64,000 bases of DNA from Pseudovirgaria hyperparasitica (GCF_010093815.1 NW_022985559.1:1253117-1317116); one strand, 5' to 3'. Shown: positions 43,396 through 54,140, numbered from the stretch's first letter. Notes: generated by a model from the sequence alone, not told the origin. Program-made: numbers and translations.

Positions 43396-44616
43396 ATGAG
43401 GTATGGGTATGGCTGTATAGATATATTATAACGAATACTAACTCGATTGGCCTTGGAGTGGCTCAGGAGTAGACTTCCAATCTGAGAATTTCTCGCCTTA
43501 CAGAAGCGATGGCAAGCTGGTATATGCCTCGGAATGCCTCTCGATCGTTTCTTTTTTCGCTCAGTACAGCTGACAAGTCTTCCCTCTACTCTAGCTAGGC
43601 TTCGTCTGTGTCGTCACTGGCGCCACACAAGCGATTGGAAAAGCAATTGTACGGGAGTTGGCAGGTATGCGACTCTCCACACAGCTCAACGGACATTGTC
43701 ATGGCTGGGAGTACGAACTAACACTGATTGATATAAGCACATGGCGCAGCATGTATCTACGCGTGCTTCTCACCCGAATCAGGCGACTCTGCTGCTGCGA
43801 CTGCGTCGTCGAATGCCAAGGAGTTTCCCAATACCCGCATCATTGGATATCCGCATCACGTCACCTCCGAAGAATCGACGCTCGGTCTTATAGACGACGT
43901 GCTCAACAGCTGGGGCCGGCTAGATGTTTGGGTAAGTCCCCCCAAAAAAGGCCGAATGCGCAGCAGCTTCGGCTTTTGACTACTGACGTTTGACAGGTCA
44001 CCTCCTCCGGCATCCTGGGTCCGCCTAGCATCACCGAGACCAGTCCGGCGGATGTGATGAGGTGCTTTGAGACGAATAGCCTCGCTCCGTTTTATGCTCT
44101 GAAATGGGCTCCTGCTGCCATGTCCAAGACTACGCCTAAGGGGAGCTACGCGAATGCTGCGCCCAAGGATACGAAGTATGGTTCTATCATCGTGGTCTCC
44201 TCGGTTGCTAGCACATATGGAGGGTGCTGGGGTCCCGCGTTGTAAGTCCTTGGTTTCTTGTCGGGTGATCTGTGAGAAAGTGAATCTCATGTGTTCTCAG
44301 GACGATGTCTTCGCATGCGGCACTGGGTGTCGTGCGGTCCGGCGTCGCGGTGCTTAAGGGAACTGGTGTGCGCATAAACGCTATCAGTCCGGGCCAGATG
44401 GACGTGGGTGTTGATCTGAAGGACTTTGATCGCCGTGGCATGGCGCACCAGTTACCGCCAAGTCGACTGCAGAATGAGGAGATTAGCAAGAATACGATCG
44501 GGCTCGAACGACCAGGTTTGCCAGAGGAGGTTGCGAGAGTCGCTGGGTTTCTGGCAAGTGGGTTTAGCAGCTATATCACCGGAGCCAATATGGTGGTTGA
44601 TGGCGGCGCATCGTAA
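43396..44616 (+). CDS. Atypical short-chain dehydrogenase/reductase-like protein
   Basis: Rossmann-fold SDR family. Exons I can join: 43396-43400 (ATGAG), 43459-43519, 43595-43664, 43738-43931, 43997-44241 and 44301-44616, with introns of 58, 75, 73, 65 and 59 bp; phases agree and the product is 296 residues. The first 5-nt exon is the least certain part. The nucleotide site reads VTGATQAIG (usual TGxxxGIG); the NNAG motif reads TSSGI. The active-site Ser is present (IVVSSVAS), but at the position 13 residues later, where the catalytic Tyr belongs, there is Leu, and Lys is replaced by Ser (LTMSS for YxxxK). The C-terminal VARVAGFLASGFSSYITGAN and VVDGGAS are normal. The fold is probably intact but classical catalysis is doubtful; function unknown. 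Confidence 0.8.
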
Positions 44617-45905
44617 GCACTCACCATTTCGGTGTTTCGGGAGCCAGCTGACAATTGTGAATAACCGAGTGATGAATCCGCTGACGGTTCCGGTCTGATA
44701 CTTTACTCTAGGCCTAGCATATATATCTCCGACAAAAGACTAGAACGAGATGTGCTTATTGTCAGAAGACTCGTGCATGCTTACTAGAGTAATTCCGTTG
44801 ACCTAACCAGAATGGATGCACCGGAGTTAACACCTTCTCCGAGGAATATGTATCACATCCGGCGCTGACCCATCCATCCATCCATCCATCCATCCATCCA
44901 TCCCTAGGGGGAATCCAGACAGGTATGTCAGCACACATGTACGACGAATACGCACACCCGGGGGTCGAAACAATCCCCCACCACGCATACATTAACCCGA
45001 TCCAGCCCACTGAGCATGGCCGGGGAGCCCCCCAGTCCCCAATGCAAGGGACGCCCGTCGTTTATCCCCGTCGATATCCCTGCCCGCACCAGGGATAAAT
45101 ATGTATCAAGCACTCTCAAACACGAAGAACTACCCTCTTCCCAAAGTCCATCCCGGTCTATCCGCGGAGAGCATGACGCTCCGAGGGAATTGTCCAGAAG
45201 AACGACAGAATACAGGCTCGATTGAAATTGTCTGTTTTGACTGCTGTGGAGCCAATGAGAATGCGAAATGATTGAAGGGCTGGGTGATGCAGGTTTTTAT
45301 GGCTGGTAGGAGGAGTCATACCAGGGCCGAAGACTGCTGCGGGCTTTGGGCTGGATGCGCGCAATATCGCTTGGCATTACGAGTGCATTTTGTTCGGAGT
45401 TGGTCCGAAGGTTTGTGTGGAACGGTTGAGATGTGATGGGGTAATAGTGTCGGCTTTTGCTTTTGCTGATGCGTGGTGTATAGCGGGTAGCCTGCCCTGC
45501 GCATCATGTCGGTAGATGATATTGCTAACATTGTAGAAGCGGGCGCATGTGCCACTTTTGGCGTAGGTGGTGCAAAATGGGGCAGGGGGTGTTGTCTGTT
45601 CTCTCTAGAGACTTGACTGGAACCTGGTGATGATGAGGAGGAGGAGCATTATTTGTTCCCTCTCCTCCCTCCCTCCGCCCAATTGAGGTGAGTTGGTGAC
45701 TGTCCGCATGTCTTAGCGAGGTGTATAAGGATGATAACATCTACTGGCACTTAGGAGCGTAGTTGGCTGGTCAAAGTGAGAGCGGTGACTGGAGATCTCA
45801 TTGACGCTTTGTTAGTAGAGTCCCGATTCTCGTTATAAAGATTTTCTCTGCCCTTCTGCGGTCCGTGAACGGTGTGGACATACTCGTTTCTGTATCATGG
45901 CGTGT

Positions 45906-46337
45906 TCATACTTTGGCTACTATACTGATTACTGCAGATGTCATTAGCGTACCTATATAGCATATGCAAAGGTGAGTGTGACAGAGGGAAACCCAGAAAG
46001 CACAACCGGGAACCTTAATATACAACCACGCGAGCAGGTATTCGATGCCCACTTGAAGTCTTAAGGGGTTGTTGCTGATAATCGAATAGCTTACGAAACA
46101 CCCGCTAACCATTATAGCAGAACTGGTATAATAGAAGACCACAGGACCAGAAACCCCGAGAGAACAAGACTGAGTGAAGAAAATCAGTGCCTGGAGACTA
46201 TATATCCCATTGCACATCAGCAGATCACCATCACTGTATCCTTGTTCAATAAGTAGCAATACCAACGCGAGCTTATACGCGATTCTTGCCAACCACAATG
46301 CTCCTCGTATCGACCACACACGCTCTCTCGTACACAC
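45906..46337 (-). CDS. Possible hydrophobic membrane protein fragment (tentative)
   Basis: A minus frame of about 143 codons, starting at a non-ATG codon, whose translation is membrane-like: IAYKLALVLLLIEQG, then YSLQALIFFTQSC, VSGPVVFYYTSSAIMVSGCF and a further span. Regular spacing of aromatic and aliphatic residues argues for protein coding, but no complete exon structure or start was found and the region around it is repeat-rich. It could be an internal exon or a decayed gene. Confidence 0.3.
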   Translation of the reverse strand: MCTRERVWSIRGALWLARIAYKLALVLLLIEQGYSDGDLLMCNGIYSLQALIFFTQSCSLGVSGPVVFYYTSSAIMVSGCFVSYSIISNNPLRLQVGIEYLLAWLYIKVPGCAFWVSLCHTHLCICYIGTLMTSAVISIVAKV

Positions 46338-46951
46338 CGTAAGCTCGTATCACGCCAAACAAAAAACGTGATGCATTCTTCTAGCTCGGGAGAACCCAAA
46401 GTCTGCACGAGGACGCACCTAAAGAGTATAAATGAACAGAAACCCACTTCAAAAATTCCATACCGATAACATCCATCCCACCCAATCTCGCCACAGCAAA
46501 AACATCAAGATTCCACCAATGCACAATCCCATCACAAACACAATCTCTCTATCCAATTCCAAGCCTATAGACCAGAAATCCCATAGTAGGCTATAACCCA
46601 AGTTTGCCTGACTTTTTATGTCCATGCACGCTTACATGAGATATCCAAAAACAACCCCTCTGATATCTTTTAACACCTATTCTATTTGATCTAGATAGAC
46701 TGTGTAGTTTGAGGGATCAACTTTCGGAAGGGGTTCTCAAAGTTCGTCTAGTGGATAGTACTGTGAATATCGCCGTAAGATTGAATTACCTGCCCTTCTG
46801 ATCTTCTGAACGTACTACCCATCTCACCCATCCAGCCCACCGTACCCGACCGTGAAACCAGAAACAAAAGGTGTAAGGAAGGGTAAGCACGTCACAAGAA
46901 CACAAACGTGGCAAAGCCACCATCTACCCATTCACCCCTCTATTACTATAC

Positions 46952-47047
46952 CTACCCTCCATATCTACCCTCCATACCTACCCTCCATACCTACCCTCCA
47001 TACCTATCCTCCATATCTACCCTCCATACCTACCCTCCATACCTATA
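46952..47047. repeat. 13-bp tandem repeat
   Basis: About seven near-identical copies of CTACCCTCCATAC, differing at one or two positions (ATAT for ATAC, CTAT for CTAC). Confidence 0.9.
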
Positions 47048-47424
47048 CCTACTTTTCCTCCCCACCCCCTTCCTCCCTCCCTCCCCTCCCCCCATTCTCA
47101 TATCTATCCACTTATACATACCCACGTATACCACATCCACCCATCTCCATTGGCAAACAAGACATAAGTGACAAATCCCCATCATGGGTCTTGTCGTCGA
47201 CTCTCTTGGCGCTCATGTTTTTTCTGTACCAGGTCATGGGGTACTTCATGTTCATGACAAAAGATTGGAACGAGGTGTTAGGTGTGGCTGGCGCTGCACG
47301 TGTCGTGTTTGTGGTACGGCATGATATTGGTTTGGATCTTGGTTCGGTGCGTGGAGGGGTTGGTGATGATGGGGATTGTTATTGTAATGGGTGTGGTGAT
47401 TGTGATTGTTGTGGTGACGGCGGA

Positions 47425-47625
47425 TATGATGGTGATGATGGTGATGATGGTGATGATGGTGATGATGGTGATGATGGTGATGATGGTGATGATGGTGATG
47501 ATGGTGATGATGGTGATGATNNNNNNNNNNATGATGGTGATGATGGTGATGATGGTGATGATGGTGATGATGGTGATGATGGTGATGATGGTGATGATGG
47601 TGATGATGGTGATGATGGTGATGAT
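47425..47625. repeat. 9-bp microsatellite GATGATGGT with assembly gap
   Basis: More than 20 visible copies of GATGATGGT flank ten Ns (47521-47530). The true copy number is unknown because the gap lies inside the array. One plus frame reads as Asp-Gly repeats and the minus strand as poly-His; neither has supporting coding context. Confidence 0.95.
47521..47530. other. Assembly gap (10 Ns)
   Basis: Ten ambiguous bases within the 9-bp microsatellite; the size is probably a placeholder. Confidence 0.98.
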
Positions 47626-47857
47626 AAGCAGTAAGCACTATTTCAATTCTCCGATGCTTTCAAACTATCATGCAACGCACTTCAACAGCGAGCGAAACAA
47701 AACTACAGTAAACAATAGAGGTATCTCAAGCCTGATCAAGTCAAGAATAATGACGAACCTACGACAACAGACATCCATCCCAGTCCATCATCTCCGCACC
47801 TATCCACTCCAATCCATATCCCGTTCTATCCCTTGCGATGTCATTACACCCCTTTTA

Positions 47858-50800
47858 TTATTCCTCATCCTCGAAGAAGTTTAGAATGGCCTTCACGGCC
47901 ATTGGGCCAAGCCCGTGAGGTGGGTAGCACAGATACGACGGATCGCCCTCGGCACCCAGCTTCTCTCTAAACTCCGACTTGTTCGTGAGCTTGAGCTCAG
48001 AAGTGATGGCTTTGTACGCCTTGCTCAGGACCTTGACTCTCGTCTTCTTCAGATTGTGGCCGGGCGTGAACTCGGAGCTGGCACCACTACCGAACGTGAC
48101 ACTTTCGCAGCCCTTGGCTGCAAGAGCCTTAAGCCCGTGCGAGACAATGTACTCGATCGAACCTGAAGGGGCACCAGGGAAATCGAGCGCGTACTTGACT
48201 TGCCAGCCATGGTCAGGGGAGAGCTGGCACAGGACGAGCAAGCAACAAATCTCGCCGTCTTTGTCTTGCGCGTAGTGATATTGACGATGCTCCTGGTCTT
48301 GCCATGGATGAATGTCAGTAAGATGCATTTGCTTGCCTTTGCGACCCTTGAGCCAGTCTTCGACTCGCTTATCAATCCTGTCCTTGATTTCCTGTGGTAT
48401 TTCTGCGCCTAGTAGATAGTCATGGATCTTGACACCTTCCTTCTCTGCGTGTCTGATCTTGCGCTGAAGGTCATTGTCATGCGCGGCAGCATTCTTTGAG
48501 GTATCGAGACGTTGCTCGGCGACTACGGAAAAGGTACGCCAGTTGAATCTGTTTGCGAGAATCTCCTCCATCGGGGCACCCACAAGCAGCCATATGGGTT
48601 TCAAGTGACGCTCTTTTGTGATATATTTTAGGAACGCGGTCGCGATCTTGATGTATTGAGACTGGTGACAGAGTGGGTCGCCGGTGATTATGGCGTAGCT
48701 GTCGATTTGCTGGAAACCGACCGCAGCCCCAGTCTCGTTGTCTCGCCAGATCTCCATTCGAGGCTCCAGCCAGGATGTGTTCGTAGCGTCTCCATAATTT
48801 GCTATCAGCTTCTCAATTGGTTGAAAGTCCAGATGTGCCGTGACTCGATCGGATCCTTCCCACGGAGGGTGCATCGTGCTGGCTTCTGGGTGGCGTAGCT
48901 GCTTGACGATTGGCTTCTCTGGCAGGCTCTTTGGATCACGAGGATACATTGAGGCATGTCGAATGTCACCAAGGTTTAGGATAAGCATCAGAATGCGCTC
49001 TAAACCGATACCGCCGCCACCATGGGGCGGCGCACCCCATTCGAAACCTTGGATATAGTCATCCATGGACCCACGATCGATTTTTAGCTTCTCCATCTTC
49101 TTCAATAGCATGGTTGCGTCATGGATACGCTGACCACCGCTAAGAATCTCCTGCCCGCGCACAAAAATGTCGAAGGAGTTTGTCCAGGTCTCGTCATTAG
49201 GATCTACCATGGCATAAAAAGGCCGTGCAGACGCCGGGAATTTGTCCAGGACGTAATAGTCGGTTCCGTAGGTCTGCTTGATGACCTTACCAAGCTGTAT
49301 CTCGTCTCGAGTACCCAGATCTTCATCAATCGGTAACTCATTCCCTTCTTCGTCTCTCCAACCAGACTCATTCAAGAGCTTGATGGCATCTTTAAAAGGG
49401 ATTATTGGTGTTTTATCTAGCCATACCAAGTCTTCGTGCGGATATTGCTTCTTGACGACATCAATTTCGCGGCGATAGTTCTTGTACAACCCTTCGAAGA
49501 TATGCTTGAAAGTACCATCGAGGACTCTGAGCACCTCATGGTAATGTTCGTCGATGGCCATCTCAATATCGAGACCAGTGTACTCGGTCAAGTGGCGATG
49601 GGTATTACTGTTCTCTGCTCTAAATACAGCGCCGATTTCGTAAACACGACCAAAGTCACCGGCAATCGACATCTGTTTAGCCAGTTGAGGGCTTTGTGCC
49701 AGGAAGGCAGGCCTACCGAAGTAGTCAATCTTGAAGACACTCGCACCAGATTCAGTAGCACCGCCTTGTAGTTTTGGTGTGTGGATTTCGATGAAGCCTT
49801 GAGTATCCAGGTAGCCGCGGAACAGATTGCAAATGCCTGATTGAACGCGGAAGATACTCTGCGAAGTAGTGGTACGGAGATCGATGACCCTGTTTGCCAG
49901 CCTCGTTCTGTCGGACACCTTGACTCGATGGTCTCCATCATGCTGTGTTTCAGGGGTAGGTATCTCTGCTTCATTGACACTGAAGGGTAGGACTTCAGTC
50001 ACTTGGCCCTCGACGTGCAGAGAGTGGACTGAGATCTCAATATTGTGTATGGTCGTACCGGTAACCTGACCCTGACTGACTTTGGGCTCCTGCACGACGC
50101 CCCCAACTAGGACAACGCTCTCGACATCCAAATGCTCGGCCCAGTACACGAAAAACTCGGAAACATGAGCGTGTTCTGTCAGGACTCCCTGAATCGTCGA
50201 GACGCCCTGGCGGAAAACCAAGAAGACCAGCTTGGCGCTCATCTTACGGAGGTGATGGACACGAGCTCTGAAGAAAACAGTCTTGCCCACATCGTTGGGT
50301 GTGAGAGTGGTGACATCGACCCTATCTTCGTGTTTCCATTCGCCTGCATAGATATTGGCACCCTTGACACCATATTTTGCTCTTGCTTCAGCGCTCTCCT
50401 CAGTCTTTGCACGTTCCTCCATGTCTTTCCGTTTCTTTTCTGCTTGCTGTTGGGCTTCTTCTCTGAGCTTTTTCCTCAACTCTTGGTGTTCTTGCTTTTC
50501 GTGCTTCTTTAATTGGTTCTTGCTCATGGGCTCACCATCGCGATTGAGGGGCAATTCGTCGGCGGAGGAGTCGTCGGCGTCGCCAAGGCCAAGCTTCCCT
50601 TTCAAAGCGCGAATCGGACTGTGGGAGCCTAGACTGTTGCGAGAAAATGTGCCACTGCTTCGAGGAAAGACACCACTGTTGCGTGGTGACTGGCCACGGT
50701 TAACGCCTCTGACAGGAGGCGAGGCAACACCTATTGGCGAGGCGCCATTAGGAGTTGCAGCCTCTGGAGACTTGACTTGATCGGTAGAAGAGTGGATGAT

Positions 50801-50923
50801 GCCAGATCTCACTGTTTCGTCGTCGCTGGCAGATTGGCTGTTGCTGCTGCTGCCACCAATCTTGAGCTTGTTGAGGGCCTGCTTGAGCGAGCTCATGCGT
50901 TTCTGAGCCGCTGGTTCAGGCAT
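47858..50923 (-). CDS. erdS: ErdS: AspRS-DUF2156 fusion, ergosteryl-3beta-O-L-aspartate synthase
   Basis: A single frame of 1021 residues. After a Ser-rich N-terminus and a Lys/Glu coiled coil comes a class IIb aspartyl-tRNA synthetase: an OB-fold anticodon-binding domain (VGKTVFFRARVHHLRKM), motif 2 FRAENSNTHRHLTEYTGLDI, and motif 3 GGGIGLERILMLIL followed by LGDIRHASMYPRDP. From about residue 690 to 1015 the protein continues into a DUF2156 aminoacyl-transferase domain (WLLVGAPMEEI, VKYALDFPGAPSGSIEYIVS, CESVTFGSGASSEFTPG) related to the C-terminal domain of bacterial MprF. This fusion is known in fungi as ErdS: it charges tRNA-Asp and passes aspartate to the 3-beta-hydroxyl of ergosterol. 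Membrane association is expected but no span is seen. Start is ATG 50923; a TTG lies five codons earlier. No hydrolase of the ErdH type adjoins it here, and a stand-alone AspRS would be needed elsewhere. Confidence 0.95.
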   Translation of the reverse strand: MPEPAAQKRMSSLKQALNKLKIGGSSSNSQSASDDETVRSGIIHSSTDQVKSPEAATPNGASPIGVASPPVRGVNRGQSPRNSGVFPRSSGTFSRNSLGSHSPIRALKGKLGLGDADDSSADELPLNRDGEPMSKNQLKKHEKQEHQELRKKLREEAQQQAEKKRKDMEERAKTEESAEARAKYGVKGANIYAGEWKHEDRVDVTTLTPNDVGKTVFFRARVHHLRKMSAKLVFLVFRQGVSTIQGVLTEHAHVSEFFVYWAEHLDVESVVLVGGVVQEPKVSQGQVTGTTIHNIEISVHSLHVEGQVTEVLPFSVNEAEIPTPETQHDGDHRVKVSDRTRLANRVIDLRTTTSQSIFRVQSGICNLFRGYLDTQGFIEIHTPKLQGGATESGASVFKIDYFGRPAFLAQSPQLAKQMSIAGDFGRVYEIGAVFRAENSNTHRHLTEYTGLDIEMAIDEHYHEVLRVLDGTFKHIFEGLYKNYRREIDVVKKQYPHEDLVWLDKTPIIPFKDAIKLLNESGWRDEEGNELPIDEDLGTRDEIQLGKVIKQTYGTDYYVLDKFPASARPFYAMVDPNDETWTNSFDIFVRGQEILSGGQRIHDATMLLKKMEKLKIDRGSMDDYIQGFEWGAPPHGGGGIGLERILMLILNLGDIRHASMYPRDPKSLPEKPIVKQLRHPEASTMHPPWEGSDRVTAHLDFQPIEKLIANYGDATNTSWLEPRMEIWRDNETGAAVGFQQIDSYAIITGDPLCHQSQYIKIATAFLKYITKERHLKPIWLLVGAPMEEILANRFNWRTFSVVAEQRLDTSKNAAAHDNDLQRKIRHAEKEGVKIHDYLLGAEIPQEIKDRIDKRVEDWLKGRKGKQMHLTDIHPWQDQEHRQYHYAQDKDGEICCLLVLCQLSPDHGWQVKYALDFPGAPSGSIEYIVSHGLKALAAKGCESVTFGSGASSEFTPGHNLKKTRVKVLSKAYKAITSELKLTNKSEFREKLGAEGDPSYLCYPPHGLGPMAVKAILNFFEDEE

Positions 50924-52505
50924 GGTGAAGTATCCCAAGCTCTAGTGAGGAGTAACAAAGAACGAACAAAGACGGCAGACGCGTAGAGATGTTGGGTCAT
51001 GCACCGATAGTATTGTTTGTGTATCCGGCTGGTGGGGCAAGTCTAAGAGGAAAGAAATGACGAGCGGAAGCTGGCTAGCGACAGAGGCTGGAGCTAGTAA
51101 TGTACGCGATATACGGAATGGATACTAGCTGCAGGTTGAATGGTAAAGGCTGCCGAGTGGTAGCGTGTGTATGTATGTGTATGCGTATGCGTACGTAGGT
51201 GTATGTGTGGTATTATGGCCAATATTGAAGCGATGGAGACAACAGACAAGACGTGTGAAGGATGCTAATAAGCAAGCAAAAGGACAAAACAGAGCGCGCA
51301 GTTTGTGCGTCTCCGTGCCCGAAGGAGGCGTCAAAGGCCGGGATAGCTCGGTGACTCGGTTGTTGACAAGGTTGAGTGGAGCGAGGTCAGATATCGATGG
51401 CAGCTGGGGTTGCTCATTATGACGTAACGTGCGTGTGCGTCTTTCAGCACTGGGCAGCAGCAGGTGAACACAAAGAAAGAATACAGATCTACAGAGTCAC
51501 AGACACGCCCCCAACTCTTTCAATTTACAGTCACCAATTCATCGCATGAACATTATCATTATCGTGTATTGTGCCCTTGCAACCCGTGGCGTTCTCTCGC
51601 TGTTCCGCCAGCCGAGTGCCCAGCCGGTTGCCGGAAAAGCTTGCTGCTGCCCATGATCGCATTCCCTGAATCCCTGCGAAATGCCCGTTGTCAATAACAT
51701 GGCATTCCTCCTGTACACCTCCACCGCCAAGCTAGCTAAGATCTAAATACAAATACTACTGCCTCTGCTGCCAAGGAGTCTTTGACTCAATACTTGTTAT
51801 GCATTCTAAGAAGCCGTCCACATATCCTGGCTGGGATAGATAGATAGGGACGAAGCATCATAAGGTAATACATGTCATCTCCCGAGGTCGATAACCCTTG
51901 CGCTGAGTAAGCAAAGCCTCGTCACGGTTCGCTTCGGCAAGGACGACTCACGAGCGTGCCTTCCTTGACTAATCACCGCTAGCTACTACCAACTACAACT
52001 AACTACCACTGATATCACTACTATCACCGGCCACTATCACCACCACCACCACCGCCACCAACCTCGTCTCGACCGTCCATTTCAATTGCACGTACACAGT
52101 AGACGATATATAGCATTACTCATGCATCCAGACCTTCAGTTGCTCGTCTAGCCTTCTGATAGCCTCAAAGCTTCTTCACAACGATATGCAGGTCATTGGT
52201 CAGCATTGGGCATGATTAAATGTGCAGGTATGTATGCAAGTACGCGAGCAGGCATGCCGCACGTGTCCATGAGCTTGCTTCAATCTCTGACAGTAGCCTA
52301 CTGCTATTACTGACATAAGCCAGTAATCCTCAAAAGTACTGTATCAACAATAAGCTCGGCAGCGACTATTCTTGCCACCCGGGCAAGGAGCAAGTGGCAG
52401 ATGCCCTCACAGTCTAGCCGCATTCGGTCAGTATCAGATACAGGAATTTGATGTAAACAGCAGTCAGCAAATATCACGATGCATATATAGGTACAAACAA
52501 CACTC
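50924..52505. other. Intergenic region, promoter of erdS
   Basis: About 1.6 kb with no recognised gene. A CACCAC/ACC-rich microsatellite-like stretch lies near 52036-52062. Several 60-85-codon frames are low in complexity or overlap on both strands. Confidence 0.55.
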
Positions 52506-54140
52506 CTAATTTATCATCACATCAAACCCACCCCAATCATCAAACTCATCCGCAAACTTCAGAGCGGCCTTGAGATAGAACTGCTCCTCCTCATCACCAC
52601 CCCACGTCTCAGCCGCAACCTTCATCGCTCGCAGTGCTATACAGACGCACAACAAATGTCAGTCCTAACTCTCTCATATAGAACACAAACTTCAAGAAAA
52701 ACAAAGAGAAGACAAAAAGCTCACCTTTGACAAAATGCGCATCCGCACTCCACGCACTCCCTAATGCCTCCTTCTGCACATGGCCCCATCCCCTCCCTGC
52801 AACATCCACCTCCGCGATCCGCTCCATCTCAACCCCAGGCCTCATCTGCGCCACATACACCGCGAGCACAAATAGCCACCATTGCCGCACAAGCACCACA
52901 TGCCACCGCGCCGGTACAACCCCTAGCAACACCCGCACCGCATGGCTGCTCGTCAACAAGTGACACAAGAAGAAATCAAACCTCTGGCCGTGTGTTCGAC
53001 TCGCGACCAGTAACCCCATAGCTGCCCTCTGCGCACGCTCAAACGCCCCCCGCGCACCATCTACATCCGCACCTGCATCAGCATCAGTCGCTGCCGTCCA
53101 CGTCCACGCATTCCAGTGCTCCAACAGCGCCTCTTCCGCCTGCTCGAACACAACATCCACATTCTTTGGCTTACGTGAATCGAAAAGGCCATCGAAGCGC
53201 GCATCTGTGCGCACCCGCGCGAGGATGACAAGGGGGTCGGCGGACGGGTTGGCGGGCGGCTGCGTGTATGCCGGGTCGTCGAGGTACTTGGCGTGCGCAG
53301 GCGTATAGAAACATGTGCCGAGAGCGAGGGCTTCGATGGCGAGGGTGGAGCTGGAGAGTTCGTATGCGTATGCAAGGTGGATTAATGGATGGCCGACTGC
53401 GTGGTAGGTTGCATGTGTCAGTATATGTATATATATCTAGTGTGTCGCGTGTCTTGGTTGCTATGATAGAGAAAAGGAGAGAGGGAGTGCGTACGGCCGC
53501 TGACGAGCATTTCGTGAATTAGTGGCGCGGGCCCGGCGAAGAGGAAGTCAGAGAGCAATTGATGCCAGTCGTAGCCGTTGAGCACAAGTTGGTCCTCGAA
53601 GAAGTCGATGAAGGCGCGCTGATACCTAGTTCGAGTATTGTGAGAATTGCATGTTTCTAAACAGGCTCTTGACAGGTCTGAACTATGCTATCAGTACATA
53701 CTCTCGCTTGCCTAGAAAATCCCGCCAGTCCGACAGCGAAATCTCGCCTGGTGACTCTTGCCATGGCTCGAGATTCTTCGTCTCCTTTTCGTATATCTCA
53801 TGGAGATGCTCGGATGTGCCTCCTAGACAGAACGCCGATCCGAGAATCTAGTGGCCCTTTTTATCAGAAACATTTCGCTCATGCCTAAAATCTAAAACTA
53901 CGTTGCCCAACTCACATGAGGTGTGTGGTTATGGAATCGGAGCTCGTTGTATATTATCGAGTGGTTGGCATGATTGGCTTTGATCAGGTGCTTCAGCGTA
54001 CGCATCCGCTTCTCCGTTCCCGTTTCCGTGTCGAAGATTTGCACACTTGGTATGTCAATGGCCTCTGGCCGTGCTCCCCAGCCGAAGCTGCTGAGCGTCG
54101 GCAACTTATTTGCAAGCTTTGTGAAGTGTGATGAGAACAT
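52506..54140 (-). CDS. Questin-oxidase-like protein (DUF4243 family)
   Basis: Five exons: 54140-53916, 53847-53702, 53625-53495, 53396-52725 and 52636-52506. Introns of 68, 76, 98 and 88 bp with GTGAGT, GTATGT, GTACGC and GTGAGC donors; all phases match and the product is 434 residues. The family includes fungal Baeyer-Villiger-type oxidases such as questin oxidase and AflY. Supporting features are the His-rich N-terminus (LIKANHANHSIIYNELRFHN, NHTPH), the LLSDFLFAGPAPLIHEMLVS segment, and LGHPLIHLAYAYELSSSTLA followed by IEALALGTC. The C-terminus is acidic and ends FDDWGGFDVMIN. No polyketide synthase or other cluster gene is nearby, so a role in secondary metabolism is not implied by context. 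The sense strand turns from C-rich to G-rich near 53,215. Confidence 0.88.

Larger units (their letters stand above)
44617..47857. other. Repeat-rich intergenic region
   Basis: 3.2 kb without a firm gene. It contains a CATC tetranucleotide tract (about 44870-44904), a hydrophobic minus frame (45906-46337), a 13-bp tandem repeat (46952-47047) and a 9-bp microsatellite interrupted by an assembly gap (47425-47625). The frames at 46852-47634 and 47252-47638 are repeat translations. Confidence 0.6.

Noticed and set aside
46952-47047. 13-bp repeat considered as a CRISPR-like array
   Set aside because: Copies are directly adjacent with no spacers, and the organism is a eukaryote.
47252-47638. Minus frame encoding poly-His, and plus frame encoding Asp-Gly repeats
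   Set aside because: Both are translations of the 9-bp microsatellite and run through the assembly gap; there is no other coding support.
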